Origin: Capsaspora owczarzaki ATCC 30864 | Taxonomy: Eukaryota > Opisthokonta > Filasterea | Direction of reading: 5' to 3' | Length of the DNA stretch: 64,000 nt | NCBI RefSeq assembly: GCF_000151315.2 | Contig: NW_011887302.1 | Location: forward strand, 801,108 to 865,107 | Shown here: positions 43,908-56,183 of the stretch, piece by piece | Position numbering within the stretch: position 1 is the first letter of the stretch | Layout: each line of letters begins with the position of its first letter | Notes under the pieces: generated by a model | Databases searched by the model: none | What the model was told of the DNA's origin: nothing | The model's input: only the letters and a program-made list of their open reading frames with translations | Translations under genes and position numbers: made by a program

Positions 43908-45920
43908 TGAACGAGAGTTTGCTTCGAGTGCATCAGCTGCTTGTGCGTCCTCCAAGTGTTCCTCCTGCTCCTCGTGCTGGTGCTCGTCCTCTAACTCGTC
44001 ATCCTCGGTGCTTCTGCCAAGACACGTCAATCACATACACACATACGCGCGCAAGACAGGTCTCGAACGGTGAGTCGCGTTCCGAGGGGAGCTGCGAAAT
44101 TTCTTTGGTGCGGCTGGCCCCCAGCCAAATTCACTCCATCCACAAGTGACCGCGACGCGTGCGAAAACGAGTCAACTCGCACTCGGAAAGAGGCCTCGTC
44201 CACGCCAAGGTGAGCGAGTTGTCGGTGCGACTCCAAAAAACCCAGCAGCGTTCTCAACGTTGTGACAGTGATGAGCTCACTCAGCTCACGGAGGGGTCGA
44301 TCATTTTTCTCACCGTCATCTCAACTTCTCAATAGGACATTGATGTCGCATTTGTGACAGTCTGAGAAATCTACTCGTCCCAGCGATCAGGGAGTTTCCA
44401 GAGACGACGAGGGAACTGCCAGTGTCGCAGAGTCGACATTCACTGTTTCGTCCCTCACTGAGACTTGTCACAAAAGGGTAAGCACACCCCCAGCATCGTC
44501 GACATGTTTGTCTGAGCAACGATGCCTTGGTGCTCTCTTGCGACTTTATCCACACAGAACGAAAAAAGGGGTTTACCGCTCAAAAAAGCTCGATTCAGCT
44601 CAAACTGGCGTTGACGTCGTCGACACCTGACAATCGTCGAAACTCCGACGCCGAGCATCGATCGATCGGAAAGACACACGCGAGAGAGAGAGAGACGGAA
44701 CGGAAAAAAAAAGACAGGTTGTCACTTCATTCACTTCATCAAATTGACAGCTCCCTCGTTTACCCAGCAACAGCCTGTTGCAGCCAAGCCACCACAGACA
44801 TGATGGTGATGCAATGCGAGGCTGAATCGCAGTGCCGCACGGCGGGAGTCTGACAAGCGGCGTCGGGACAAGCGGCGACGGCGACCCTGAGGGAATGAAC
44901 ATGGCGCTTTGATCGTGTGTGTTCAATGTCGTTGGCCCCACATCGCCGACTCCTCATCGACAGCCCGATTCCACCCCGCCTGCAGCCACGCATGCGACCT
45001 TTGTTGCGCGCCTGTGGTTCCTTTGGGCTCTGACACACCGTCACCTCTGAGACTCGAGTTTGTCTGCTGGGACTGGGCTTATTTTTTTTTTCTTTTTCCA
45101 CTTTGTTTTTTGTTCTTTTTCGTTGAACAGCTTCGTCCGTTGAGAGGAGGGAATGGTGGGCGAGGAGGAGGAGGTGGGACACCCGCAACCCGCCTGCTTC
45201 AACTCACTCTAGGTTCGGCACGGGCACAGTTGCAAACCGCGGGCTCGCATCGTGGGCGTGGGGGTCGCGGGGCGGCGTCTCGTCCGCGTCAAGCGTGTCG
45301 CTCGAGTTCATTTGGGAAAAATACTTCTCGAGCTGTCAAAGATATAAAAGTGAGGTTTGAGCTTTTGACAGGTCCGTTCTCCCCGAGCTCGCAGCAGCAG
45401 CAGGACGCTAAAACCCCCGACGGTTCCGATGCATTCTCCGACTATACCGCAGCATAGTAAAATGAAATGAGATTTGCTCGCGAGGGAGCGAGGTTGGTCA
45501 CAGGTGGGTGCACAAAAAAACGGATCCGATCGTTGTTGCTCTTCAACACAAAACCCCCCTTCTTTTGTCAAACCGAATATGCTTCTCCAACACACTCTTG
45601 TCAAATCGAGTATTATTCTATGATTAAAGTGGCAAGGGAGCCCATGGGGAACAGGAGGGACAGAGAGTTCCGCTTGCTTTGTCGTCGATGCACAAGAAAT
45701 CAGGGTCACTATCAAAGCGTCAAGCTCAACAGATAGTTACACTGCCACAACCAATAGACCGGTCAGAACGGCATGGGATGAGGGCGATCCAACTCGGTCG
45801 CAAGCCAGCACAGCAATGGCCGGTGTGCTTTTCTCTGTCGCGAGCGCCCGCGTTAAGCCTGGCATTCAATGGACAGAACAAACCAAGACCAAACACCTTT
45901 TCGTTGAGTAATTGCACAGA
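43908..45920. other. Two-kilobase stretch without a recognised gene
   Basis: It lies between the COE start and the DPH6 3' end, and should hold the COE promoter. An acidic open frame (43,908-44,030, minus) precedes the COE ATG and is bounded by a tcttggcag acceptor-like site, so an unrecognised upstream exon may lie here. A plus-strand frame at about 45,120-45,457 is Gly/Arg-rich then Ser/Gln-rich and has no known domain. No tRNA, snRNA or LRR-like sequence beyond the COE exons was found. Confidence 0.45.
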
Positions 45921-48900
45921 TCAAACAAAGCGCATCGTCGTTATTGAGACAAACGCCCACTGACTTTCAGAAATCTGGGGGCTTGTTTTCGGACCCAAGG
46001 AATGGAACACTCGCAAGCTGACAGCTTGTGCACAGGTCGGCGTCAAATCAGCGCGCTCGCGGAACAACGAGAGCCGAGCATGCGGCGCATTGCGAGAGAC
46101 CGCGGTCCAGCACTTGGCAGTGAGTAGGGCGACATGCTCAACATCAACGGTTGTCTCGGCATCGTGCTCTGCACAGAGACAAACAAGTACAGAAAATGAG
46201 AGCAATTTCATGAAAAAAGAGAGAGACTTTCAATGAAGCAATGCCACTCCAAATCAAAGATCGCGAGCATGGTACCGATGGTCAAGACAACAAACAACCA
46301 TCCAAGTGGCACGTTGCTGCAAATTTCCAATGACGCGGTCAAGTTTTCATGTTGGACTGACTGCTTGGATTCTGACGACAATTGTGCAAGCCAATACAAC
46401 CAAGGCATAATGAGAAATGAGCAATTCACGCACGAAAGCGAGACGAAATGCTCTGTTGATCATACTTGTCCATCGAGTTGCAGCAATGACTGCCACCGTT
46501 TCCAGTTCAACACTCGCAGCTCGAGGTAATGCGGGGACTTGGGCTAGCAACGTCAACGGCGGCGTTGCCGTTTCGTCCGCCTGAAAGAGAGCTGTGAGCA
46601 AACATGTCAAGTTCCACCCTAAAACCATCCCAACAAACTTACCTGACAGTGCTGCCGAACAAAGGCTTGGAATAGTTGAGAGGCGAGAAGGCCATACTGA
46701 ATGTCAAGCACGTAGCAGATCAAGAATGGCACACGCGCTAGGTCGCACGAGGTGGCGCTCAAGACTTGATGAAGATGACCCAGGGCCAGCCACGTCTGCT
46801 CAGCGTACTTGGCAAGTGGAGACTCGGACGAGCGCAACAGTGTCATGGTGCCAGGGACGAGCGGGATTTGGCCAGCAACAAAGTTGAGATTGCCAACCTA
46901 TATTGTTGAAGATGTGAAGGTGAACTCACACCGAATTTCAAGACAAAAAACAGACAGTGCCAGCACGAGCATACCTGAACACTTTGACTATAGGGACCAA
47001 TGTTGGCAGGAGCCCAGTGTGACATGCCTTGGACGTGCATTACGCGGCGAGATCGGACGAGCTTTGACGCAGCCTCGCAAAGCTCCCGACGTGCTTGTTT
47101 CCGCCGAGTCGGTGTTTCATCCTCACCATCAGAGTCTGCCTCTGAATCGGAAAGATCTGCAGGAACCGCAAATGTCGGGTTGGGTACGGACGCGACGCAA
47201 TCGAGTTGCGCGTGAATTCCTGGTGGCAGCCGCACTTGGATGCAGATGCTATTGGAGAGCAGCAGAGTTAGAAACACCCATGCCAGAGCAATCAGCAATA
47301 GCACCAACCAAAAAAAAACATACCGAGAAGCAGGACTGACATCAAAGTATCGCCCATACACGGCGTTGACGCGACCAAAGTTGGCGAGGTCCGCGACATG
47401 CAAGTGCATCACCGACACATGAGCGAGAGATGTTCCAATGGACCGAAGACGATCTGGCAGAGAGGTAAGTGAGGCATCCGACGAGTGCAAAGGTAGAAAA
47501 CATCGTCTCGAGCACGTACCAACGAGCTGTTCAAAGAGAGAAACAATCTGATCGTCAACGGACGATGCCACCGAGATGTCCGGGGTGATCAAGCCAACCC
47601 ACACATGGCCGTGTGCCTGCTGAAGGTGAGACGGTGCATCTAAACACGATAGCAAAATCCAGAGTTAGCATCCCGACATGACAAACAGAAACACGAGATG
47701 CAGCAAAGTTACAATGCTCCGATTGGCTGGCATTAATCACGGGCTCCGAAGTCGAGGCTGCGAGCGGCGCGTCTTCACACAAAGTGAGGTGTTGCTGAAG
47801 AGTTTCATATGATTCGACCTACGGGAGCGTGAACGATGAGAAGAAGTTCTGTCGCATGTTCAATCTTGCTCGACCAGTTACCATTTGGAACGGATTGGAG
47901 GTGGAAATGACAGCACGAAGCCTCTCTGCATCCAGCGCCCAATCGCGCTGAGAAGGAATATTGTCCTTGGGCTCCAAATGCAGCTTCTTAATGCGCAGGT
48001 ACGCCACAGGTGCAATCGGGTCGTGGCTGTGGACGACGATCTCCGTCTCATCTCTGTGATAGATTCATGCAACGTGAATGAAGCGCGGATCGTTGACGAT
48101 GATCGTGGTGGGTTTTCAGCGACAGCATTCTGCTGCTGCCTTTTCTTCTTACACAACGATGCGGTGACGGAAGAGTGGGCAATCGACCGTGAACGACTCG
48201 TATTCGCCGCCTTCACCGCAAATATGAAGCCCGTACATTTCATTCTGACCACAGGACGGGATGCACATGAGTACTTGTTCAATTCTACAACTACGCCATT
48301 CGCATCAGAGCCTACCATGCGCTGCAAGTGACTATGGACTTGGCCGAGCGTTTTGCCGAGATGTTTCCTGGGCTCAAGACCTGCAACAATGTGTGCATGA
48401 GCGCTCGCTTTCGCACAAAGCCGACGAACGCTGCTGAACGCTCAACGCGATACAACGCATAAAAAAACCAAAACAAGGTGGCTACTCACCGACAGCCGCG
48501 ACTTTGATCAAAATGGCCTCCAAGCCGGCATCAATCATCTCACGCATGAGGTCTGCCTGAGGTCTCCTCCACATGAATGCAAGTGACGTTAAACCAAGTC
48601 GCTTGCAGACATGCTCCACACGAAGTCGCTGATAATCCGACGCGATCGCACCAACCGAGACAGCCTCGACTTCGGGATGCAGTTCCTACATCGAATGAGA
48701 TTGAAAGCCCCCCAAAATGCAAGGGAAATTGAATCGGCCATGGCTCAAAGTCAGCATTCATCCCAACCTAACAGCAGTAAATAATCCTTCCCACAGCACA
48801 AAGTCTGAGAAGTCTCGCTTTCAAAGGAGCCACACCTTGACTTGCTGGAGCAAGGCGAACAAGTCCTCGACCTCGTCCGGGCCGCCGCCGACGGTCGATG

Positions 48901-49325
48901 GAGCGCCCGCAGCAGCCGCAGTGACAGAAGGGTCGTAAGCGAGCTCTGTGTGGAGCGATGTGCCCAGAATGGCCCGTCGGACGAGCGGGAGTTCGAGCGC
49001 GCGTGCAATCGCATCGACTGCCTCGTGGCCCACCGTCTGGTACATGAAGCTATCGAGCTCGTCTGAACAGGGAAATGCCAAGACAATGCAAAGTCAAGCA
49101 TGGAATATACTGAAAACAACAATCAATAAAGCAAAAGAGCTGGTCGAGAAGTCGGATATTGCAAATTTCCAATGGACAATGCTGTATACGAGTCGTTCAC
49201 GCACCTGGAGCACTGGCGGCAGGCATGAGGTTGGCGAGGGCAACCAGTTCATGGCCCATCGCTACACAGTGCATCATGTTGAAGCAGCTGTCCTTCCCGC
49301 CACTCAGCAAACCGACCACTTTCAT
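45921..49325 (-). CDS. DPH6: Diphthine-ammonia ligase with two C-terminal RidA domains
   Basis: A multi-exon gene, start ATG 49325. The N-terminal domain is a PP-loop ATP pyrophosphatase: [88 protein letters not shown] and [18 protein letters not shown] all match DPH6. This enzyme makes the last amidation step of diphthamide on elongation factor 2. Two YjgF/RidA-like domains follow: one with [20 protein letters not shown] and [13 protein letters not shown], the second with [18 protein letters not shown] and [13 protein letters not shown]. The last exons (46168-45921) complete the fusion. This is the fungal/plant-type architecture (yeast YLR143W), whereas vertebrate DPH6 lacks the RidA part. 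Intermediate exon limits were not all fixed to the base. Confidence 0.9.
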
Positions 49326-49497
49326 TTTTGGATGTTTGGTTTGGTTTCTGAGAACAACCCAAAAGAATGAAGTGTCAAAAATAAAGACTGGGGCTGGCTA
49401 TACTTGGCAATTGCAGTAGCAAAAAATCAATACATGTACATTGGGATAGATTGCAGTACATTCAATGGGCCTTGCAATGGAATCAACCGTTCAACAG

Positions 49498-50826
49498 CTA
49501 CCGCGGTCCGCTGCTGCTTGGAACCATTTCGTGGTAGACTTCGGCGATGTCGGCGCGAACTTGCTCGGAACGAGACACACGGTCGGTTCGCCGAGGTAGA
49601 TACCACACACGCCAGCCAGCCTTTTCGAGGCAGTACTGCTTGAAAATGTCGCCGGGCTGGCGCGAGCGCACGGTGCGCAGAGTAAATGCTTGCGACATTT
49701 GCTGCACGGTCGGCGGCCGCGCCGTCCACTCATCGAGCGAGGAGAAGGCAAAGAACGTCGTTGGCGCTGGCGTTGTCCGAAGCAAAGTGGGTCGCTCCCA
49801 AACATGGGCCTGGGTATCGGATTGGATTTCCAGGGCGCACTGTCGCGAGGTCAACGCCATATCGACCATGAATGGGCCAACAGAGTATTCGCTGACAAAC
49901 GGATACCGCAGCTGCTGGGCAGCACGCATGTAAGCCAGATGCAGGCTCGACGACTGGATTGTGCCCAACGAGCGGGCATTTGTGTACTGCGACCAACGCA
50001 GATTCGGGATGCACTCAGGATGGAGTTTCTGCAGCAAGTAGCTAACGGTGGCCAGACGCTGTTGAGCTGCCACGTCTTCCTTCAAGGACGAAGCAGCAGG
50101 AAGAGGCGAAAACCCAATCGCAGCCAAGTCGCGCACAACATCTCGAAAATCCGGGTCGTCAAACCAGCAGTTCCGCCCTACCGCCCAGAGCATATCTTGA
50201 GCGAGCCGTTGCGTGCTGGGCTTTAGTTTCGTCTGTCTTTGCCATGCCTGCATTGCCTTGATCAACTTGACAGCGACGTGCTTCATTTCCTTCTTGATCG
50301 TCTCGCGCGGGTTCAGATCGTGGCTGTGAGTATGATTGTTATTACGCGCAGCCGCATGAGCCCATTGAGTAGCATGCCTCATGAGCAGCGTTGCCTGAGC
50401 TGTTCCCTTGTTCGTTGAGGTGTCTATGGCATCGCATTGAGCATTGAGCGATGCCGCGCTCAGTCGCTGGAGTTCCACGAGCGGAGCGTTCAGCGTCCGC
50501 TCGCACGTCTCGAGGGCCAGCCGGCCATCCACCACCGCGCTGACCTGCTCTGGTCCAATGAGGCTCACTGCGCCTGCCAGCAGCCGGCACCCGAGCGCGC
50601 GCGTCTCGGCGCTGGGACTGGCGATCGCATGGCCAAGAAACGCAGGCGTCACTCGCTGCTGCCGGCTGTCCTGGCTGGCATCGTCATTGCTGGGAGTGGA
50701 CGGCGTCGTTGTCGCCAGCATTCTCATCAGTGTCGTCGCAGACGGACGGACGGCGGGTAAGGCGGCAGCGGCGGCAGGCGAGAATGATGACAATCCGCCA
50801 TTTCTCAGACAACGCAAGACTTGCAT
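49498..50826 (-). CDS. RAP-domain protein, probably mitochondrial
   Basis: A single exon of 442 residues. The N terminus (MQVLRCLRNGGLSSFSP) lacks acidic residues and is rich in Arg and Ser, as expected for a mitochondrial presequence. The middle is helical. The C-terminal 110 residues have the RAP-domain pattern: a hydrophobic strand FMVDMALTSRQCALEIQSD, then GDIFKQYCLEKAGWRVWYLP and a closing helix. RAP proteins (FASTK family, apicomplexan and algal OPR-like proteins) act in organelle RNA processing. The usual FAST_1/FAST_2 domains are not obvious, so it is a divergent member. It sits 172 nt upstream of DPH6 in the same orientation. Confidence 0.7.
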   Translation of the reverse strand: MQVLRCLRNGGLSSFSPAAAAALPAVRPSATTLMRMLATTTPSTPSNDDASQDSRQQRVTPAFLGHAIASPSAETRALGCRLLAGAVSLIGPEQVSAVVDGRLALETCERTLNAPLVELQRLSAASLNAQCDAIDTSTNKGTAQATLLMRHATQWAHAAARNNNHTHSHDLNPRETIKKEMKHVAVKLIKAMQAWQRQTKLKPSTQRLAQDMLWAVGRNCWFDDPDFRDVVRDLAAIGFSPLPAASSLKEDVAAQQRLATVSYLLQKLHPECIPNLRWSQYTNARSLGTIQSSSLHLAYMRAAQQLRYPFVSEYSVGPFMVDMALTSRQCALEIQSDTQAHVWERPTLLRTTPAPTTFFAFSSLDEWTARPPTVQQMSQAFTLRTVRSRQPGDIFKQYCLEKAGWRVWYLPRRTDRVSRSEQVRADIAEVYHEMVPSSSGPR

Positions 50827-50935
50827 GAAGACTGCACCAACAATACAAATGGAGGTTGAATAAGAACTTGCAAATACGAAGCAGTGCAGAATCGGGCGGT
50901 GATTGTATTGCTGTACAAGTTCCCAAATGCATCAA

Positions 50936-52363
50936 TCAAAACTGGCCGCCTCGACCTTTGCCTTGAGCAAACGATAGAGCGCCGGCTTGAGCTCCAGCAG
51001 CAAGAGAAACAAGCCCGTGTTGAAACTCGTTGTGGAGGGCGTCCTTTTCCGACATGCCCCATTGTTGCAGGGCGGACGCGCGATCGCGGCGCATGCACTC
51101 TTGCGGAAACGCACTGATCTGCTCGGCCAGTTGTTCGGCAGCCGTGCGAACGTCTTGCGATTTGGGTACCAGCTTTGTCACTACGAAGTGGGGGTATAAG
51201 CGTCAGTTCGTACGAACATACAGCAGAATACAAAAAAAAAAAAAAATCGGGCAACTCGCAAAAACCCAAGCTCCAAGCGTACCAAGTCCCATGCCGAGCG
51301 CTTCCTTGGCATCCACTGCACGTCCGGTAAGAATCATGTCCATTGCGCGACCGTGTCCGACAATTCGCGGCAGTCGGAATGTTCCACCGTCAATCAACGG
51401 CACGCCAAATCGGCGACAAAAGACGCCAAACACGGCATCCTCGTGCGCAACCCGCAGATCACACAACAGTGCGAGCTCCAGGCCACCCGCAACGACATGC
51501 CCAGTACACGCAGCGATGACTGGCTTGGACAATTCCGTCATGCGCGTCGGTCCCATCGGTCCATCGCCGGTTTCTTCCAGTCTGTTGTAGCGCTGCGGAT
51601 TGCCTAAGAGAGTCCACGCCCAACATTTCACCACAACATCGTGCATAGTAGACGCCACGATTTACCGTTGCATACGGAAGTGAGACAGTGCAGATTAGCC
51701 CAAACTCAAGCCCCAATTTCCAGCCTTTCGACTCGCAGCCCTTTGTCATCACCGAATCAATTGCAGGCCATCAAACCTGATGCAAGGGCCTTGAGATCAG
51801 CTCCTGCACAGAACGTGCCGTTGGCGCCAAACAGGACCGCGACATGCATCGTTGGGTCTTGGTCGAACGCTCTGAATGCGTCTGCAAGCGCTTCGGCAGT
51901 GGGACGGTCGACTGCGTTCCGTGCGACCGGGCGACTCAGAATGATGGTGCAGATCTTGCCTCGCGTCTCCATGGACACGGACGGCGTGGCGTCGGGGTTG
52001 TACGCAAACACACGCGCCGTAGTCGGCTGCGAATTGCTCCCAATTGCTCCAAATTCGGTTGCTCCGGCTCCGATTCCTGTTCCGGCTCCAGTGCCCGTTC
52101 TCGCGCCAGACCCAGATCCAGGTCCAGATCCAGGTCCAGATCCGCCAGCAGCACCCGTCGATGCGAATCGGACGCTGCGCACGGAAGGACTCGCGCTCTT
52201 CTGAAATTTGAAATTTGACAACCAAAATCCAGATTGTTCAGATTGTTCCCAGCCACCAGCCATCCGACTTGCATTCACATTCAACACGACATGCACTCCG
52301 CTTCGTTTGATCCCTTACAGAGTGCGACGCCAAGTGTCGGAGCAAGACAGCCGCGCGATGCAT
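50936..52363 (-). CDS. Enoyl-CoA hydratase/isomerase-family protein, mitochondrial
   Basis: Four exons. Exon 1 (52363-52319) encodes MHRAAVLLRHLASHS, a textbook mitochondrial presequence, spliced in phase 0 to exon 2 starting at 52200. A Gly/Ser/Ala linker of (GSGPG)-type repeats follows. The crotonase fold has TIILSRPVARNAVDR, LFGANGTFCAGADLKALA (oxyanion hole), VIAACTGHVVAGGLELALLC (first catalytic Glu present) and FCRRFGVPLIDGGTFRLPR. The second Glu of the hydratase pair (usually in FGxPE) is replaced, as in a bacterial subgroup with the FCRR-x-GVPL motif, so it may be an isomerase or another crotonase reaction rather than a hydratase. It is divergent from GPAT, 229 bp apart, consistent with a lipid-metabolism pair. 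Confidence 0.82.
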
Positions 52364-52592
52364 GAATGAACGAATGACGATCTGCTTTCAAACAAACAGC
52401 AACAGTAAGACGACTGCAGTTGAACAATGGATCAAGTTCAATTGAAAACTCAGAGTCTCTGTTTCTGAGATTTCCAAGCTTCTCAGTCTTTTAGTTTCAT
52501 CCTTCTCTCTCTCGTTCTCGCTTTCTTTCTCTCTTTCTTCCTCGTCGGCTTTGTTGGCTTCTCATATTTTTTTCCTTGTCTTCTCGTCTGCA
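52364..52592. promoter_or_regulatory. Divergent promoter region, enoyl-CoA hydratase-like / GPAT
   Basis: Only 229 bp separate two divergent start codons, so both promoters must overlap or lie close together. The right half is a C/T-rich tract (52,500-52,585) directly before the GPAT ATG. Shared regulation of two lipid genes is possible but not shown. Confidence 0.5.
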
Positions 52593-55500
52593 ATGTCCAT
52601 CCAGCAGGGAGGACAAGCCGAGCAGCAGCAGCAGCAGCAGCAGATGAGGGAGGAGCGCTCGTCGTTTGGCCGCCTTCGCAACCTGCTGCTGGACGACGAC
52701 GTTGACCAACCTCAGCAACCACCACTCGATGGTGATGCTCATGCTCGTTCTGCTGGTGATGGTGATGGTGATGATGGCGGTGAGGCAGTGGTGGTGGTCT
52801 TGGCGCACAATCCGCTGCTCGCCATTCAGCGTGTGCGCTGGTTTAGCGACGTCCGCTTTGCCCTCTCCCGCCGCCAAGACGCACATCGCTACATTGCTGT
52901 CGATCGCCTGACATTGGAGGACCCGCTCGTGCGCCTGGCGATCGACCAGGCAACCGACTGCGACGCCGCGTCCTCCTCGCTCACTTCTTCTTACCCTGCT
53001 TCCTCTGCTTCCTCCTCGTCGACTCCCGCTCCAGCTGCCACGACTTCAAATGTACTCGTCAGTCTGGTTGCCAACGCTATCGCAATGGTCGAATTATTGT
53101 TCAAGTGTTTGATTTGCGTTTTTTGACTTGTATTCTCAGAACGCTCAGATTTCTCGGCTTCGCAATGAAAACATGCGCCGCGCATCGAAAATCCTGTCAA
53201 ACATGGCCTCACGTTTGTCCACAGTGCTCATCCGCTGCGTTGGTTGGACGCTCAGAAAGTGCCTCCGCGCCTTGTTCTCTGCCGTCTATGTCCGCGTGGA
53301 TCAGAACGACCGGCTGCGCGAGGCTGCGCGCGCACATCCGAATGCGCCAATCCTCTTCTTGCCATCGCACAAGTCGCACATTGACTACCTGCTCGTGTCG
53401 TACCTCGCGTTCGACGCCGACATTTCCGTGCCACACATCGCTGCTGGCGACAACTTGAACATTTTCTTTTTCGGAGGGCTCGCACGTCGTGCAGGCGCCT
53501 TCTTTATTCGCCGAAAGCTCGAGTCGGTGATGCGAAGCGGTGCAAGACAGTCAAACACAAACGCGGATCGCGGCAGCACCGCCGACCTGCTCGACCAAGG
53601 TAGCCAGGATGGCACTGATCCGACTTGGGAAGTTGGACTGGATGAAAGTCCGATGGGCTCGGCATCACGGTCGCGCTCAGCATCGGGCCCGTTGCTGCCG
53701 TGGCTGTTGCCTTCCCCGGTCGGATCTGTGGTGTCCTTGACCGGCCAGTTGGAGGTCGCCGCTCCTTCTGGTGAGCAACAACAACAACCATCACAACAAC
53801 ATGCCAACAACACTCCTCCCCGACGACGCTCAGATTCCCGAGCGACTGCGGCAACGCGGGATACCGTGTACCGAGCTGTTCTCCGGTCCTATGTGCGGAA
53901 CTTGCTCCGTATCGGTGGCCATCTCGAGTTCTTCCTCGAAGGAGGCCGATCGCGCTCTGGCAAGGTTGCCATGCCAAAATATGGCCTGCTGTCCCTCGTT
54001 GTGGACACCTTCCTCGACAATGAAGTCGATGATGTTCTGGTTGTTCCCATCAATGTCAGCTACGATCAGATTGTCGAAGGCGACTACGCTCGAGAGCTGA
54101 TGGGTGCTCCCAAGCAGCCAGAATCCTTCTTTGGCACGCTGCGCGGTCTGGCGCGCACTGTGATGCGCTCCTACGGCAGTCTGTACGTGGATGTCGAAAC
54201 ACCATTCTTGCTGACCGACTTTTTGCGCGCAGCCACACGTCCCGAACAAGCACAACATTTGGCGCGCACTGCGTCCGTCGATTCGCTGCACGCAGGTCGT
54301 CCTCACGACCTGGTCTTGACCCCTGCTCCAGCCTCGGCTTTCCTCGGATCTTCTTCTTCTGCTTCTTCTTTTCCATCATCGAGCAATACTTCGATTGTTC
54401 CAGTCGCTTTGGCAGATTTGCGGACGACGGTGCTGCCTGCTCTCACCCGCTCGCGTCGTCGCGAAATTGTGGACGAGCTGGGACGTCGTGTCCTCCATTC
54501 AGTCTCCAACCTGGCCACGCTTACAAGCACTGCGATGGTGGCCTTGCTGTTTACAACACGTTTCCGCAAAGGAGCCTCGATGTCTGAACTCACCAACGGC
54601 TTCAACTGGCTTGTTGCCGAGGCCTCGGCGCGCGGCCGAGCTGTTGGATATATTCCTGGAGGCGATGCAGGTTTGTACACGCGACTTGGCATCGGTGCAT
54701 GGCATTTTTTGATTTCCTGACCTGCGTAAATGCTTTCGATTTTGTTTGGCATGTTTGAGCAGAAGACGCAGTTGTCTACGCCTGCACTCTGCTTGGCGCA
54801 GATCTTGTCGATGTCAACGCCGAGGGATTGATTGTGCCCACGACCTCTGTTCCGAACGTGTGTTTGCCCATGCTTTATCCTTTGCGATTGCTTTTGTTTT
54901 GCGCCGGTTGTGGCTCACTGCTATTTGTCTCCTCAGATTTTCACCATGTGCTTCTACGCCAACCAAGCCGCATCCATGTTCCTCATTGATGCTGTTGTTG
55001 CTTCCGTCATTCATATGCATTTGAAGCGCGAGCTTGGTCTCCAGAACGAGCAGGAGGATGAACTTCCCGTGCTTTCGCAACGACGGCGGAGCGCCAGCGT
55101 CTCGGGCGCGGTTGCTGCTGTAAAGTCCAACCCAAGTACACCCAATCGCAAACGAGCCGCGTCGGTCTCGTCGCTCGAATACGGCTTTTCAATATCGCAC
55201 GACGAGCTGATTGCTGGCGCGCAAGAGGTGTGCTCGATTCTGGCCCACGAGTACATTTTCCATCGCCCTCACGAGACTCCGTTGGTCGAGCTGCTCAACC
55301 ACGCCATCGCCGGGCTTGTGAAGAACGACGTATTGACCCTGGAAGAGACACTGCGCCCTGACTCTCCGGCTCGCTACGAAGTGTCGTTGGACCCCGCGTC
55401 GATGGAATTGGTTCGCTTCTTGCGATTCACCATCAAGCCCGTAATTGACTCGTACTGGATGTCCGCATGTGCCTTGCTTCCGTTGCTGCAAGGGGAGCAG

Positions 55501-55924
55501 ACCGAGTCCGCCTTTGTTCGCAACACTCAGCAGCTGGCGAACGAGTATCTCCAGGCGGGAGTTCTCGAGTGCCCAGAGACAGTAAGTCCCGACGAAGAGT
55601 TGATTGTCTGAGTAAAGCGAGGGACTGAAGAGGAGAGCGGTTCTTTGGCTTGATGACTGTAAACTTGATTTTTTGTCGCGTCCAGATTTCGCGCGAAGCC
55701 ATCAAAAACGCCATTCAATTGCTCGAATCTTGGGGTGTTGTGACCGTCCAAGTCGCATCTGACGTTCGTGTAAGACTGTGCTCGAGCACGGGGGATGGGG
55801 TGTGACATTGCCTTTTTCTCATCATCTTGTGCTTCCGACTTGTAGACGCTTGTTCTGCGAGAACGCTACCAGTCGAGACCGGCACTTATCGCCATCGCCA
55901 AGTCCATTGCCCAATTTAGTTAAT
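52593..55924 (+). CDS. Glycerol-3-phosphate acyltransferase (PlsB/GPAM type)
   Basis: Six exons (52593-53051, 53140-54670, 54764-54856, 54937-55581, 55686-55769, 55846-55924). Acyltransferase motifs are present in order: LPSHKSHIDYLL (HxxxxD at about residue 230), AGDNLNIFFFGGLARRAGAFFIRR, FLEGGRSRSGK (about 420) and VPINVSYDQIVEGDY. The C-terminal part continues the PlsB/GPAT helical region (FTMCFYANQAASMFLIDAVVAS). It makes 1-acyl-glycerol-3-phosphate, the first step of glycerolipid synthesis, at the outer mitochondrial or ER membrane. A Ser/Gln-rich insert of about 120 residues splits the acyltransferase domain between motifs II and III, and the N terminus is a Gln- and Asp-rich low-complexity stretch. 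Closest family by motif spacing is GPAM. GNPAT is the alternative. Confidence 0.9.
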
Positions 55925-56183
55925 ACTTTCCCAAAAGTCAAAACGATACACCAACACAAGAGTACATGTGACTTGTACTCGATTGAAAAACACAAGATGA
56001 GACTAAAACCTAAACCCCAGTCGTGCAAAGTCAATCCAGGAAAAGCATGGATTCGAGTTCAAAGCCACATCAACGATTTTCATTTCAACAAAAGAACGAC
56101 TTGGGGAAAAGCCCAACCTTTTCCCCGAAATTCAGAAATTCAGAAATTCAGATAAAACAGAAGAACACGACCAACGGACGGAT

